From assembly GCF_052156535.1 (NCBI RefSeq), contig NZ_JBQKUP010000032.1, positions 320,116-384,115 on the forward strand: a stretch of DNA of 64,000 nucleotides, in the 5' to 3' direction. Below are positions 41,427 to 50,462 of this stretch, piece after piece (within the stretch, counting starts at the first letter, position 1; every line of letters starts with the position of its first letter). The notes under the pieces are model-generated. The model ran no database searches. It was not told the DNA's origin and worked only from the letters and a program-made list of their open reading frames with translations. A program made the position numbers and the translations under genes. The stretch is from Nitrospira_E sp052156535. Lineage in GTDB: Bacteria; Nitrospirota; Nitrospiria; Nitrospirales; UBA8639.

Positions 41427-43178
41427 ATGCATGCTTTTCTCGAATCTCTGGTCAACCGCTTTCCTCAAGCTGTGCTGACGGCGCAGCAGGATCCCGTGCG
41501 TTTGGATTTGTGGGCACAAGTGCAAGCCGAACATTGGCTGGAAATTGCGCAATTTCTCCATGACGATCCCGCGATGGCGTTGGATCATATTACCGATATC
41601 TGTTCGGCGGATTATCCTGATGCCCTCGAACGATTTGAAGTCATTTATCACTTTCTCTCCCTTTCCCATGGAACCCGCATCCGGATTAAAGCGCGCGTGA
41701 CAGAGGATTATCCGGAGATCGCCTCGATCAGTGGGATCTGGAAAGGGGCCAATTTCCTGGAACGTGAAGTGTACGACTTGATGGGCATCCGCTTTACCGG
41801 GCATCCCGACCTTCGTCGAATTTTGATGCCTGATGATTATGATGAAGGGTATCCGTTACGAAAAGATTTTCCGGCCGAAGGGAAAGGGTGGAGGAGCCGG
41901 TTCGATTTTCTTCCCAGATTGGATGAACCGATCGGCGAATGGTCGGAATCCGAGGTGTCCGATGATCAACGCCATCAATTCATGGCGGATGATCATCCAG
42001 GTGACAGCAAACGCACGACGGAAATGCTTCTCAATATGGGTCCACAACATCCCAGTACGCATGGGGTGCTTCGAGTCGTGTTGGAGTTGGATGGTGAGCG
42101 GGTCAGCAAGGCCACGCCCGATCTTGGATATTTGCACCGGGGAGTGGAAAAACTGGCTGAAGGCCTGACGTATATGCAAATGGTCCCGCATACCGATCGC
42201 TTGGACTACGTCTGTGCCATGACCAATAACTATGCGTATGTGCGGGCCGTAGAAAAACTGATAGATATGACCGTTCCGGAACGGGCGGAATATGTGCGGA
42301 CCATCGTTGCCGAAATGCAACGCATCATTGGTCATTTATTCTGGCTGGGAACACAGGCCCTGGATATTGGGGCGATGACCGTGTTCTTCTGGACCTTCCG
42401 GGAACGTGAAATCTTGTTGGATATGTTTGAGAAATTGTGTGGCGCTCGTCTGACATTGAATTATTATCGTATTGGAGGCGTGGATGCGGATCTCACCCCG
42501 GAAATTATTTCGTCTCTCCGGAGTTTTTTGAAAACGTTTCCTGACCACATTCGGGAATACGACACGCTCTTGCAAAAAAATAGGATTTGGGTCGCCCGCA
42601 CAAAAGGCGTCGCTCTCCTTTCTGCGGAGGATGCCATTAATTTCGGATGCACAGGGCCGGTTCTGCGGGGGTCGGGAGTGTCTTATGATATTCGGAAGTT
42701 GGAGCCGTATGGCGTGTATGATCGTGTGGATTGGGAAGTGCCCCTTGGAAAAGACGGGGATACCTACGACCGGTATTGGATCAGAATGGAAGAAATGTGG
42801 CAAAGCGCCCGCATCATTGAACAATGCCTCAATCAAATGCCTGAGGGGCCGATCATGGCGGTCGATGCTCAAGCCATTCCGCCTCCCAAGCCAGAGGTGA
42901 TGAGGGATATGCAAAGCCTGATTCATCATTTCATTATCTTTACGCAAGGGTTTAAGCCTCCGAAGGGCGAAACGTATTGTGCGACGGAGGTGCCTAAAGG
43001 TGAATTGGGATTTTTTATCATCAGTGACGGAAGTTCGCGTCCCTATCGGTTGAAAATCCGATCTCCTTCCTTTATTCATATGGGCGCCTTTGATCATATG
43101 GCCCGTGGCTATTTGATCTCGGATATCGTCACGATTTTCGGAACGTACGATATTGTGATGGGGGAATGCGATCGATAA
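41427..43178 (+). CDS. nuoCD: NADH-quinone oxidoreductase fused subunit C/D
   Basis: The 583-residue protein joins the 30-kDa subunit (about 1-190; YHFLSLSHGTRIRIKA, FLEREVYDLMGI) to the 49-kDa subunit (about 195-583; MGPQHPSTHGVLR, PHTDRLDYVCAMTNN, TCATEV-type YCATEVPKGELGF). The same fusion occurs in E. coli. Together they shape the quinone pocket. The HPSTHG loop is where NDUFS2-type quinone binding and, in mitochondria, nearby arginine methylation occur, which links to the MidA gene upstream. Confidence 0.96.
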   Translation: MHAFLESLVNRFPQAVLTAQQDPVRLDLWAQVQAEHWLEIAQFLHDDPAMALDHITDICSADYPDALERFEVIYHFLSLSHGTRIRIKARVTEDYPEIASISGIWKGANFLEREVYDLMGIRFTGHPDLRRILMPDDYDEGYPLRKDFPAEGKGWRSRFDFLPRLDEPIGEWSESEVSDDQRHQFMADDHPGDSKRTTEMLLNMGPQHPSTHGVLRVVLELDGERVSKATPDLGYLHRGVEKLAEGLTYMQMVPHTDRLDYVCAMTNNYAYVRAVEKLIDMTVPERAEYVRTIVAEMQRIIGHLFWLGTQALDIGAMTVFFWTFREREILLDMFEKLCGARLTLNYYRIGGVDADLTPEIISSLRSFLKTFPDHIREYDTLLQKNRIWVARTKGVALLSAEDAINFGCTGPVLRGSGVSYDIRKLEPYGVYDRVDWEVPLGKDGDTYDRYWIRMEEMWQSARIIEQCLNQMPEGPIMAVDAQAIPPPKPEVMRDMQSLIHHFIIFTQGFKPPKGETYCATEVPKGELGFFIISDGSSRPYRLKIRSPSFIHMGAFDHMARGYLISDIVTIFGTYDIVMGECDR

Positions 43179-43264
43179 CATGGAGAATGGCGTGATGGAG
43201 GTAAGAGCGTACGGACACCATGGCCATTGGGCGCTGACTGCTCGCCCCAACTCACGAGTGTTCT

Positions 43265-43789
43265 ATGCTATTTGAGCGATTCAAAAACGAAGTGGATGAT
43301 ATTCTATCCCGCTACCCCGTAAAGCGATCGGCGTTGTTGCCGTTATTGAACCTGGCGCAGCGGGAAGAGGGATTTGTGAGTGAATCGGCCATGCAGGAGA
43401 TTGCCAAAATTTTGGGTTTGACTCCGGCACAAGTGTTTGAGACCGTCACGTTTTATACCATGTTCAATCTCAAGCCGATCGGGAAGTTTCATCTTCAAGT
43501 GTGCAAATCGCTTATGTGTGCGTTAGTCGGATCTGATGATGTGGTGGTATGGATCCAGAAAAAACTGGGCATTGCACAGGGTCAGACAACGGCAGATAAC
43601 CTCTTTACCCTCAGCGTGGTGGAGTGCCTTGGGTCCTGTGGTACAGGTCCTATGATGCAAGTGAATGATGACTATTATGAGCAATTATCCGAGGAAAAGG
43701 TCGGTCGCGTCCTGGACGATTTGAAACGAGATGGAACCTGTTCGCTTAAAACAGGACCCTTCATGTATCCTCAGCCCCTTACTAAATGA
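43265..43789 (+). CDS. nuoE: NADH-quinone oxidoreductase subunit E
   Basis: The 174-residue protein binds the N1a [2Fe-2S] cluster through CKSLMC and CLGSC. The beginning KRSALLPLLNLAQREEGFVS is typical. It pairs with NuoF in the NADH-oxidising tip. Confidence 0.96.
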   Translation: MLFERFKNEVDDILSRYPVKRSALLPLLNLAQREEGFVSESAMQEIAKILGLTPAQVFETVTFYTMFNLKPIGKFHLQVCKSLMCALVGSDDVVVWIQKKLGIAQGQTTADNLFTLSVVECLGSCGTGPMMQVNDDYYEQLSEEKVGRVLDDLKRDGTCSLKTGPFMYPQPLTK

Positions 43790-43870
43790 CAGAAGTCTTT
43801 TTCAGGGAATAGTCGTGGATAAGCGATTCATGGGTTATCAATAACTGCCCGTTCACGAAACAGTGTCTTT

Positions 43871-45178
43871 ATGGCCACTTACGAAAAAATCTTATTGAAG
43901 AATATGGAACAACCGGGATACACCGGTTCGTTGGCCGACTATGAAGGGACCGGTGGGTACCAAGCTCTCCGGACCGTTCTCAAGGATATGCAGCCCGATC
44001 AGGTGATTGAGGTGGTAAAAAAGTCAGGTCTTCGCGGTCGTGGGGGAGCCGGGTTCCCCACCGGCGTGAAATGGGGGTTCATTCCGAAGAATCATCCTGG
44101 TCCGAAATATCTGTGCTGTAACGCGGATGAAAGCGAACCGGGGACATTTAAAGACCGGCAACTTATGGAACGTGATCCGCATCAAATGCTGGAAGGGATG
44201 GCCATTACCTGTTTCGCTATTGGCGCACAAACGGCTTACATCTACATTCGGGGAGAGTTTCGTCTCGGCGCAAAGATTCTGGAACAGGCTCTTCAGGAGG
44301 CCTATGCGGCCGGGTATCTGGGCGACAACATTCTCGGGAGCGGGTTGAGGATCAATATCTATGTTCACCTTGGTGCCGGAGCCTATATTTGTGGGGAAGA
44401 AACGGCACTTCTCGAATCGTTAGAGGGCAAACGGGGCATGCCTCGCTTTAAGCCGCCGTTTCCTGCGACGCATGGGTTGTATCAAAACCCCACTGTGGTG
44501 AATAACGTCGAGACGATGGCGAATATTCCTCATATTATCAATCGAGGGGGAGAGTGGTTTGCCTCGATTGGCTCTCCGCCGAAAAGTTGCGGAACGAGGG
44601 TGTTTTGTTTAAGCGGACATGTGAAGCGGCCTGGTAATTATGAGACGCCCATGGGCATCACCTTCCGTGAATTAATTTATGATTTGGGCGGGGGTATGCG
44701 ATCGGATAAGCCCCTCAAGGCTTTTATCCCTGGGGGAGCATCAGCTCCATTTCTGACGCCTGATCATTTAGATGTGAAAATGGATTTTGAGTCAGTGGCT
44801 TTAGCGGGGTCTATGCTGGGATCCGGCGGTGTCACGGTGATGGAAGAAGGCACGAATATGGTTTGGGCCGCTCTGCGATTGATGGAATTTTTCTATCATG
44901 AATCGTGTGGAAAATGTACCCCCTGCCGGGAAGGAACTTCCTGGCTGGTTCAGACTCTTCAGCGGATCTGGAACAAACGAGGTCGTCCTGAAGATATTGG
45001 GGTCCTTGATGAACTCTGCGGAAATATCCCTGGCCGGACGGTCTGCGCGTTTGGTGATGCGGCCGTATCTCCCATTGTGAGCACGCTGCACCATTGGCGT
45101 GGGGAATATGAGGCTCTTATTCGTGAGGCTCAAGAGACAATGCCTCGCAACAAGGAAATTCCAGTTTTGACGCATTGA
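43871..45178 (+). CDS. nuoF: NADH-quinone oxidoreductase subunit F
   Basis: The 435-residue protein binds NADH, FMN and the N3 [4Fe-4S] cluster. GRGGAGFPTGVKW and GAGAYICGEETALLES form the nucleotide site, and SCGKCTPCREGTSW plus a later Cys (TVCAFGDA) hold the cluster. The stop overlaps the nuoG start by 4 bases. Confidence 0.97.
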   Translation: MATYEKILLKNMEQPGYTGSLADYEGTGGYQALRTVLKDMQPDQVIEVVKKSGLRGRGGAGFPTGVKWGFIPKNHPGPKYLCCNADESEPGTFKDRQLMERDPHQMLEGMAITCFAIGAQTAYIYIRGEFRLGAKILEQALQEAYAAGYLGDNILGSGLRINIYVHLGAGAYICGEETALLESLEGKRGMPRFKPPFPATHGLYQNPTVVNNVETMANIPHIINRGGEWFASIGSPPKSCGTRVFCLSGHVKRPGNYETPMGITFRELIYDLGGGMRSDKPLKAFIPGGASAPFLTPDHLDVKMDFESVALAGSMLGSGGVTVMEEGTNMVWAALRLMEFFYHESCGKCTPCREGTSWLVQTLQRIWNKRGRPEDIGVLDELCGNIPGRTVCAFGDAAVSPIVSTLHHWRGEYEALIREAQETMPRNKEIPVLTH

Positions 45179-47880
45179 GTGTAATCAAAATGGCAACAAC
45201 TCCAACTCCAACCCCAGACATGATTTCGCTGACGATCGATGGAAAATCGGCAACGGTTGCCAAAGGGACGCTGGTCATTGAGGCTGCGCGGCAGGTTGGC
45301 GTTATGGTGCCGCACTTTTGCTATCACCCGAAACTGACCCCAGACGCTAATTGCCGGATGTGTTTAGTGGAAATTGAAAAAATGCCCCGGTTGCAAACCT
45401 CCTGTAGTACCCAAGTGGCGGAGGGCATGGTGGTGAAATCGGCTTCATCCTCGGTGGTGCAGGACGCCCGTAAATCGGTGTTGGATTTTATTTTGGCCAA
45501 TCACCCGTTGGATTGTCCCGTCTGCGATCAAGGCGGGCGCTGCGATCTTCAGGACTTTTCCCATGAATACACTGCGACGACCAGCGGATTTAAGGAACTC
45601 AAACGGGTCTTTCCGAAGGATTATTTCAGTCCGCTGATTGAAACGCAGATGAACCGGTGTGTCCAATGTTTGCGATGCGTGCGCTATTGTGATCAGGTCA
45701 TGGATGTGAAAGCCTTGGCGCCTGTGGGACGCGGCACCATGACGGAAATTAAAGCCTTCGGGGCCCATGAACTGGATTGTGAGTTTTGTGGTGGATGTAT
45801 CCAGATTTGTCCGGTCGGAGCCATTACCAGTCGAGTCTCTATGTATGAATTTCGTCCATGGATGCTAAAGCGGACTGAATCTGTTTGTGGTTATTGTGGA
45901 GATGGGTGCCAAATTACCTTTCAAACCAAGAGTAATGACTTAATCGAAGTGAATTCCACTCACGGGGCCGGACGAAATAATGGTGACCTCTGTGCCCGAG
46001 GCTACTTTGGCTATCATGTCAGCGTTCATCCAGATCGCCTGACCTCACCCCTCATTCGTCAAGGGAATGATTTTCAGTCGGTGCAATGGGAAGAGGCCCT
46101 GGAGTTGGTTGGACAACGATTATTGGAGATCAAAGCCAAGTACGGTCCCGATGCAATTGGCGGATTAATTACGGGACGATGTACGAATGAAGATATCTAT
46201 GTTTTTCAGAAATTCATGCGCGGCGTGGTGGGGACCAACCGGATTGATAGTAGTGTGCGGTATGGCCACCTGAATGCGGTGCATGCCATGCAACGAGTGC
46301 AAGGCACTCATCGTTGGGCCGTGAACTTTGACGATATTCTATCCGCAGATACCCTCTTACTTGTCGGGACCAATATTACCGAAACCAATCCTATTACAGG
46401 GTTGAAGGTCAAAGAAGCGGTGAAGCGGCGAGGGGCGAAGCTCATCACCATTGAAGCGTTGGAACCTGCTATTGGGAGCATCAGCAATATTGTGAATCTG
46501 GCCCACCATCATCTGGGCGTCAAACCGACCGCCTATGCCGTGGCGGTTTTGGGCATGCTGAAAGCTGTGGTTGATCAGGAAATGGTGGATTCGGAACTTC
46601 AGGCCAACGCCGAGTCTTATGTCAACGACATGACTGCCAGACTGAAAGCCTTATCCTGGGATGCGATTCACGCGCAAACCGGATTGGCTTCGGATATGTT
46701 TACGCAGGCTGCCCAGGTGTTTGCCAAAGGACAGAAGGTCGTGATTCTTGTCGGACCGGGAGTCCTGCGATCGGTGGGTGGATTCGGAATGACCATGAAT
46801 TTGTTGGACCTGTTATTGGTCACGGGAAAACTCACTAAACCCGGCTGTGGCCTTGCTCCCCTGGCAGAAGAAAATAATGATCAAGGAGCCTTCGAAATGG
46901 GGGGAACAGGGTCGGTATTGCCTGGTGGACAATCCCTCGGTGACCCGGATGTGCGGACACGCCTGGCGCAAGCGTGGGGTCGGCCAATTCCCGACACACC
47001 AGGCTCATCACTCCCACAGATGATTGAAGATGCGCAACACGGCAAACTCAAAGCCCTGTTTGTGGTTGGTGAAAATCCCCTGGCCTCCTTGCCTCCGTCC
47101 TCGGGCATTCATTCGGCATTGGAGAAGCTTGAGTTCCTGGTGTGTCAGGAATTGTTTCTCACCGAAACGGCCCAGCAAGCTCATGTCGTTCTGCCAGCCT
47201 GTTCCTATGCCGAAAAGGACGGAACGTTTACCAACACGGAAGGGCATATTCAGTCAGTACGAAAAGCCATTGATCTGGTTGGGGAAAGTCGGCCGGACTG
47301 GGAAGTGTTTTCCGCGCTGTCGGTGATGATGAATGATCCGATGGAATATGGAGACGTCAAGGACATTGGCAAAGAAATACACAATCTCCTCCCTGGTACG
47401 CGTACCTTGGGCCCTGCCCCCTTGCCCGCTCAACCTGATTCCAAGGCCATCTCCCGATATCTCAAGACCGATTATCAGCTGGATTTTGCCACGCGGTATC
47501 AATTGCCGACAGAGGATGCCGCTGCTGGTGCGGAAGACATGATCTTGCAGATTTCGCAATCCTTGTTTCATTCCGGGAAATTTTCGCGAAAGGCCAAAGG
47601 CTTACTGCAAGTTGAAGCGAACGGCAAACTCTATCTGCATCCGGAAGACGCCGCGCGACGTGGTATTGGTGAAGGGGACATCGTGAAGGTGAGCAATCGT
47701 TTGGGTGAGGTGAGCACCTCGGTCGGGCTTCGTGAGCGAATCCCGCAGGGAGTCGTGATGTTTCCCGAGCATTTTGATGAGGAGGTCCGCCGTCTCTTGT
47801 CCTATAGTGTTGATTCGGAAACGCAGGTGCCGTATTGCAAGGCGACTCGCGTTCGTGTTGAAAAAGTGGTGGGAACATGA
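45175..47880 (+). CDS. nuoG: NADH-quinone oxidoreductase subunit G
   Basis: The 901-residue protein starts with a [2Fe-2S] ferredoxin domain (FCYHPKLTPDANCRMCLVEI), then the His/Cys N5 region (DCPVCDQGGRCDLQD), and the N4 region (RCVQCLRCVRYC, CEFCGGCIQICPVGAI). A molybdopterin-oxidoreductase-like domain follows. It has the additional N7 ligands CGYCGDGC and DLCARGY, as in E. coli NuoG. The start codon GTG overlaps nuoF. Confidence 0.96.
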   Translation: MSVIKMATTPTPTPDMISLTIDGKSATVAKGTLVIEAARQVGVMVPHFCYHPKLTPDANCRMCLVEIEKMPRLQTSCSTQVAEGMVVKSASSSVVQDARKSVLDFILANHPLDCPVCDQGGRCDLQDFSHEYTATTSGFKELKRVFPKDYFSPLIETQMNRCVQCLRCVRYCDQVMDVKALAPVGRGTMTEIKAFGAHELDCEFCGGCIQICPVGAITSRVSMYEFRPWMLKRTESVCGYCGDGCQITFQTKSNDLIEVNSTHGAGRNNGDLCARGYFGYHVSVHPDRLTSPLIRQGNDFQSVQWEEALELVGQRLLEIKAKYGPDAIGGLITGRCTNEDIYVFQKFMRGVVGTNRIDSSVRYGHLNAVHAMQRVQGTHRWAVNFDDILSADTLLLVGTNITETNPITGLKVKEAVKRRGAKLITIEALEPAIGSISNIVNLAHHHLGVKPTAYAVAVLGMLKAVVDQEMVDSELQANAESYVNDMTARLKALSWDAIHAQTGLASDMFTQAAQVFAKGQKVVILVGPGVLRSVGGFGMTMNLLDLLLVTGKLTKPGCGLAPLAEENNDQGAFEMGGTGSVLPGGQSLGDPDVRTRLAQAWGRPIPDTPGSSLPQMIEDAQHGKLKALFVVGENPLASLPPSSGIHSALEKLEFLVCQELFLTETAQQAHVVLPACSYAEKDGTFTNTEGHIQSVRKAIDLVGESRPDWEVFSALSVMMNDPMEYGDVKDIGKEIHNLLPGTRTLGPAPLPAQPDSKAISRYLKTDYQLDFATRYQLPTEDAAAGAEDMILQISQSLFHSGKFSRKAKGLLQVEANGKLYLHPEDAARRGIGEGDIVKVSNRLGEVSTSVGLRERIPQGVVMFPEHFDEEVRRLLSYSVDSETQVPYCKATRVRVEKVVGT

Positions 47881-47931
47881 GGCGGTTCTCAGCATGTGGG
47901 TCGGTATATAGAGGAGAGGAGTGAATTCGGC

Positions 47932-49005
47932 ATGGATACGGGAATTCGATTTGCCTTAACGTTAAGCCAGATTGGCGTGGTGATGGTGGCGGTGCTTCTG
48001 ACTGTCGCAGCACTCACCCTCCTGGAACGGAAGGTATTGGGTTGGATGCAGGATCGGATGGGGCCCATGGAAGTCGGGCCTTATGGCATCTTGCAACCGG
48101 TCGCCGACGGCTTAAAGCTCTTTTTCAAAGAAGACATCATCCCGGCCGGAGCGAATAAGTTCATGTTTAGCATGGCGCCGGTGTTGTCATTAGTTCCTGC
48201 CCTCATCGGATTCGCGGTGATTCCATTTGGCCCGGATTGGACGGTTGATGTCGGCGGCGTCAACTTTAAACCGTTTGTGATTACCGACATCAATGTTGGC
48301 GTTCTCTATATTCTGGCGTTTGCTTCAATCGGGGCATACGGCATTATTTTGGGCGGGTGGTCATCAAACAGTAAGTATTCCCTTCTGGGAGGCCTGCGGT
48401 CTGCGGCCCAGTTGATTAGTTACGAATTGAATGTGGGGCTTTCAATTGTCGGCGTGTTGCTCCTTTCAAGCTCCTTGAGTCTCGTGACGATTACCAATGC
48501 GCAGGCCGGAGGATTTTGGAACTGGTACTTTTTCGGAGGAGGGGGGTTCCCTCAAGCCCTGGCGTTCATCGTGTTTATTATTTCTGCAGTAGCGGAAACG
48601 AATCGGACCCCGTTTGATTTGCCGGAAGCGGAAAGTGAGTTAGTGGCCGGATTCTTTACGGAATATAGCGGCATGCGATTCGCATTCTTCTTTCTCGCCG
48701 AATACGGCAATATGATTTTGGTGTCTTGCGTGGCCACTGTCTTGTTTTTTGGTGGCTGGCATCCTCCCTATCCAGGCACTCTTATGGAGTACATCGGGGT
48801 GGGCCATCTCCTCTGGATTGAGGGCATCATGTGGTTTGTCCTCAAAGTGGCGTTTTTCCTCTTTTTCTTTTTTTGGATCCGGGCCACATTACCGCGATTA
48901 CGATATGACCAGCTCATGCGATTCGGGTGGAAGGTCCTGCTTCCCATCGCGTTGGCTAATATTGTGGTGACGTCGATTGTTGCATTTCTTTTTCCTGGGA
49001 GCTAA
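47932..49005 (+). CDS. nuoH: NADH-quinone oxidoreductase subunit H
   Basis: The start at 47932 has GAGGAG upstream; an earlier in-frame start at 47896 has none. The 357-residue protein has eight membrane helices and the signature ERKVLGWMQDRMGPMEVGP with ADGLKLFFKED and ETNRTPFDLPEAESELVAG. It connects the quinone site with the proton-pumping arm. Confidence 0.96.
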   Translation: MDTGIRFALTLSQIGVVMVAVLLTVAALTLLERKVLGWMQDRMGPMEVGPYGILQPVADGLKLFFKEDIIPAGANKFMFSMAPVLSLVPALIGFAVIPFGPDWTVDVGGVNFKPFVITDINVGVLYILAFASIGAYGIILGGWSSNSKYSLLGGLRSAAQLISYELNVGLSIVGVLLLSSSLSLVTITNAQAGGFWNWYFFGGGGFPQALAFIVFIISAVAETNRTPFDLPEAESELVAGFFTEYSGMRFAFFFLAEYGNMILVSCVATVLFFGGWHPPYPGTLMEYIGVGHLLWIEGIMWFVLKVAFFLFFFFWIRATLPRLRYDQLMRFGWKVLLPIALANIVVTSIVAFLFPGS

Positions 49006-49019
49006 GAAGGTTGAATGGT

Positions 49020-49559
49020 ATGAAACTCAAGGAGTGGGTCAAAACGCTTCTATTTTATGAGATTGCGTTAGGGATGAAGGCCACCTTATCCCATTTCCTT
49101 CATTATAAGCCGATCACCTTACAATACCCGCACGAGAAGAAACAGTTACCGTCCAACTATCGCGGCATGTTGGCGTTGCTGCGCTACGATGATGGAACGG
49201 AAAAGTGCGTGGGATGTGATTTATGTGAGGCGGCTTGTCCCTCCCGTGTCATCCGTGTGGTGAGTGCCGAGGTACCGGGAGAACCCACGAAGCGGTATTC
49301 CAAGGAATATTACATGGACATGACCCGATGCTTGTTTTGCGGGTTGTGCGTGAAGGCATGTCCGGTTGATGCGTTGGGCATGACTCAGGAGTATGAATGG
49401 GCGGTCTATGATAAGCGTCAGCTTCAATTAAATAAGGAGCAGCTTCTGGCTATTGGCGATCGCAACTTTCCAGTTCGGGAAAAGCGACTCGAATTTCAAC
49501 ATCCCAATGTGGCCTATTTTAACGTCGGGTTTAAAGAGATTCCGCAAAAAGAATTGTAG
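49020..49559 (+). CDS. nuoI: NADH-quinone oxidoreductase subunit I
   Basis: The 179-residue ferredoxin-type subunit has two [4Fe-4S] motifs, CVGCDLCEAACP and CLFCGLCVKACP, for clusters N6a and N6b. The ATG at 49020 has GAAGG 9 bases upstream and is preferred over the TTG at 49011. Confidence 0.96.
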   Translation: MKLKEWVKTLLFYEIALGMKATLSHFLHYKPITLQYPHEKKQLPSNYRGMLALLRYDDGTEKCVGCDLCEAACPSRVIRVVSAEVPGEPTKRYSKEYYMDMTRCLFCGLCVKACPVDALGMTQEYEWAVYDKRQLQLNKEQLLAIGDRNFPVREKRLEFQHPNVAYFNVGFKEIPQKEL

Positions 49560-49634
49560 TCGTTATGGCCTGGCGGTGCACTCGGTCCACATGCCGGCCA
49601 AAGAATATCGCCAAAAATTTTGAATGAACCGGTG

Positions 49635-50153
49635 ATGGGAACGATAGTTTTTTTCTATTTTGCCAGTGTGATTGTGGTAACGGCGGCTCTCGTCGTGGCC
49701 CTGAGGAGTCCGGTGTTCAGTGCTCTGGCGCTCCTGGTCATGTTCTTTCACGTCGCCGGGCTTTTTGTCACGTTGCATGCGGAATTCCTGGCCGTGATTC
49801 AAATCCTGGTGTATGCGGGCGCCATTCTGGTGCTCTATCTTTTTGTGGTGATGTTGCTCAATTTGAAGGGTGAGGTACATTTTCACCACCAATTGACCGT
49901 AGGCCTCTTTCTGGGATGTATGGTCTTTGCAGAGGCGGTCCTGCTGGTGGTGAAAGGTGAATCCTCATTGGGTGCGAACCTCCCTGATCCGAGAGAACCG
50001 GCCCATTTGACTCAGGGCAATACGGAATCGATCGGTGAGCTCCTGTATTCCACGTATCTATTTCCATTTGAAATCGCGTCTCTCATTCTCTTGGTGGCGA
50101 TGGTAGGTGCGGTTATCCTCACCAAAAAGGGGATATTGGAGGCCAAGGGTTAA
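49635..50153 (+). CDS. nuoJ: NADH-quinone oxidoreductase subunit J
   Basis: About 172 residues with five membrane helices, including FHVAGLFVTLHAEFLAVIQILVYAGAI, the conserved region of the family. The start is uncertain: ATG at 49635, GTG at 49632 or TTG at 49620, none with a strong ribosome site. It overlaps nuoK by one base. Confidence 0.93.
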   Translation: MGTIVFFYFASVIVVTAALVVALRSPVFSALALLVMFFHVAGLFVTLHAEFLAVIQILVYAGAILVLYLFVVMLLNLKGEVHFHHQLTVGLFLGCMVFAEAVLLVVKGESSLGANLPDPREPAHLTQGNTESIGELLYSTYLFPFEIASLILLVAMVGAVILTKKGILEAKG

Positions 50154-50458
50154 TGGACGTTCCAGTGAGCTACTACCTTGTGCTGAGCGGAATCGTATTC
50201 TCAATCGGTTTGGTGGGAGTACTCATTCGTCGTAATATCATCATCATTTTATTATCCATTGAGTTGATGTTGAATGCCACAAATATTAATTTTGTGGCCT
50301 TTTCTTCCTATTTGGGTAATCTTTCCGGACAGGTGTTCGTGTTTTTTGCGCTTACCGTGGCTGCTGCGGAGGTTGCGGTGGGGCTGGCGATTATCATCGC
50401 GCTCTATCGGCATTCGTCCAGTACCAACATTGACGACTTCCGGTTGCTGAAATGGTAA
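50153..50458 (+). CDS. nuoK: NADH-quinone oxidoreductase subunit K
   Basis: The 101-residue protein has three membrane helices with the two conserved glutamates in LLSIELMLNATNINFV and AAAEVAVGLAIIIALYR, part of the proton path. The GGAGG upstream lies in the end of nuoJ. Confidence 0.96.
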   Translation: MDVPVSYYLVLSGIVFSIGLVGVLIRRNIIIILLSIELMLNATNINFVAFSSYLGNLSGQVFVFFALTVAAAEVAVGLAIIIALYRHSSSTNIDDFRLLKW

Positions 50459-50462
50459 GGCG

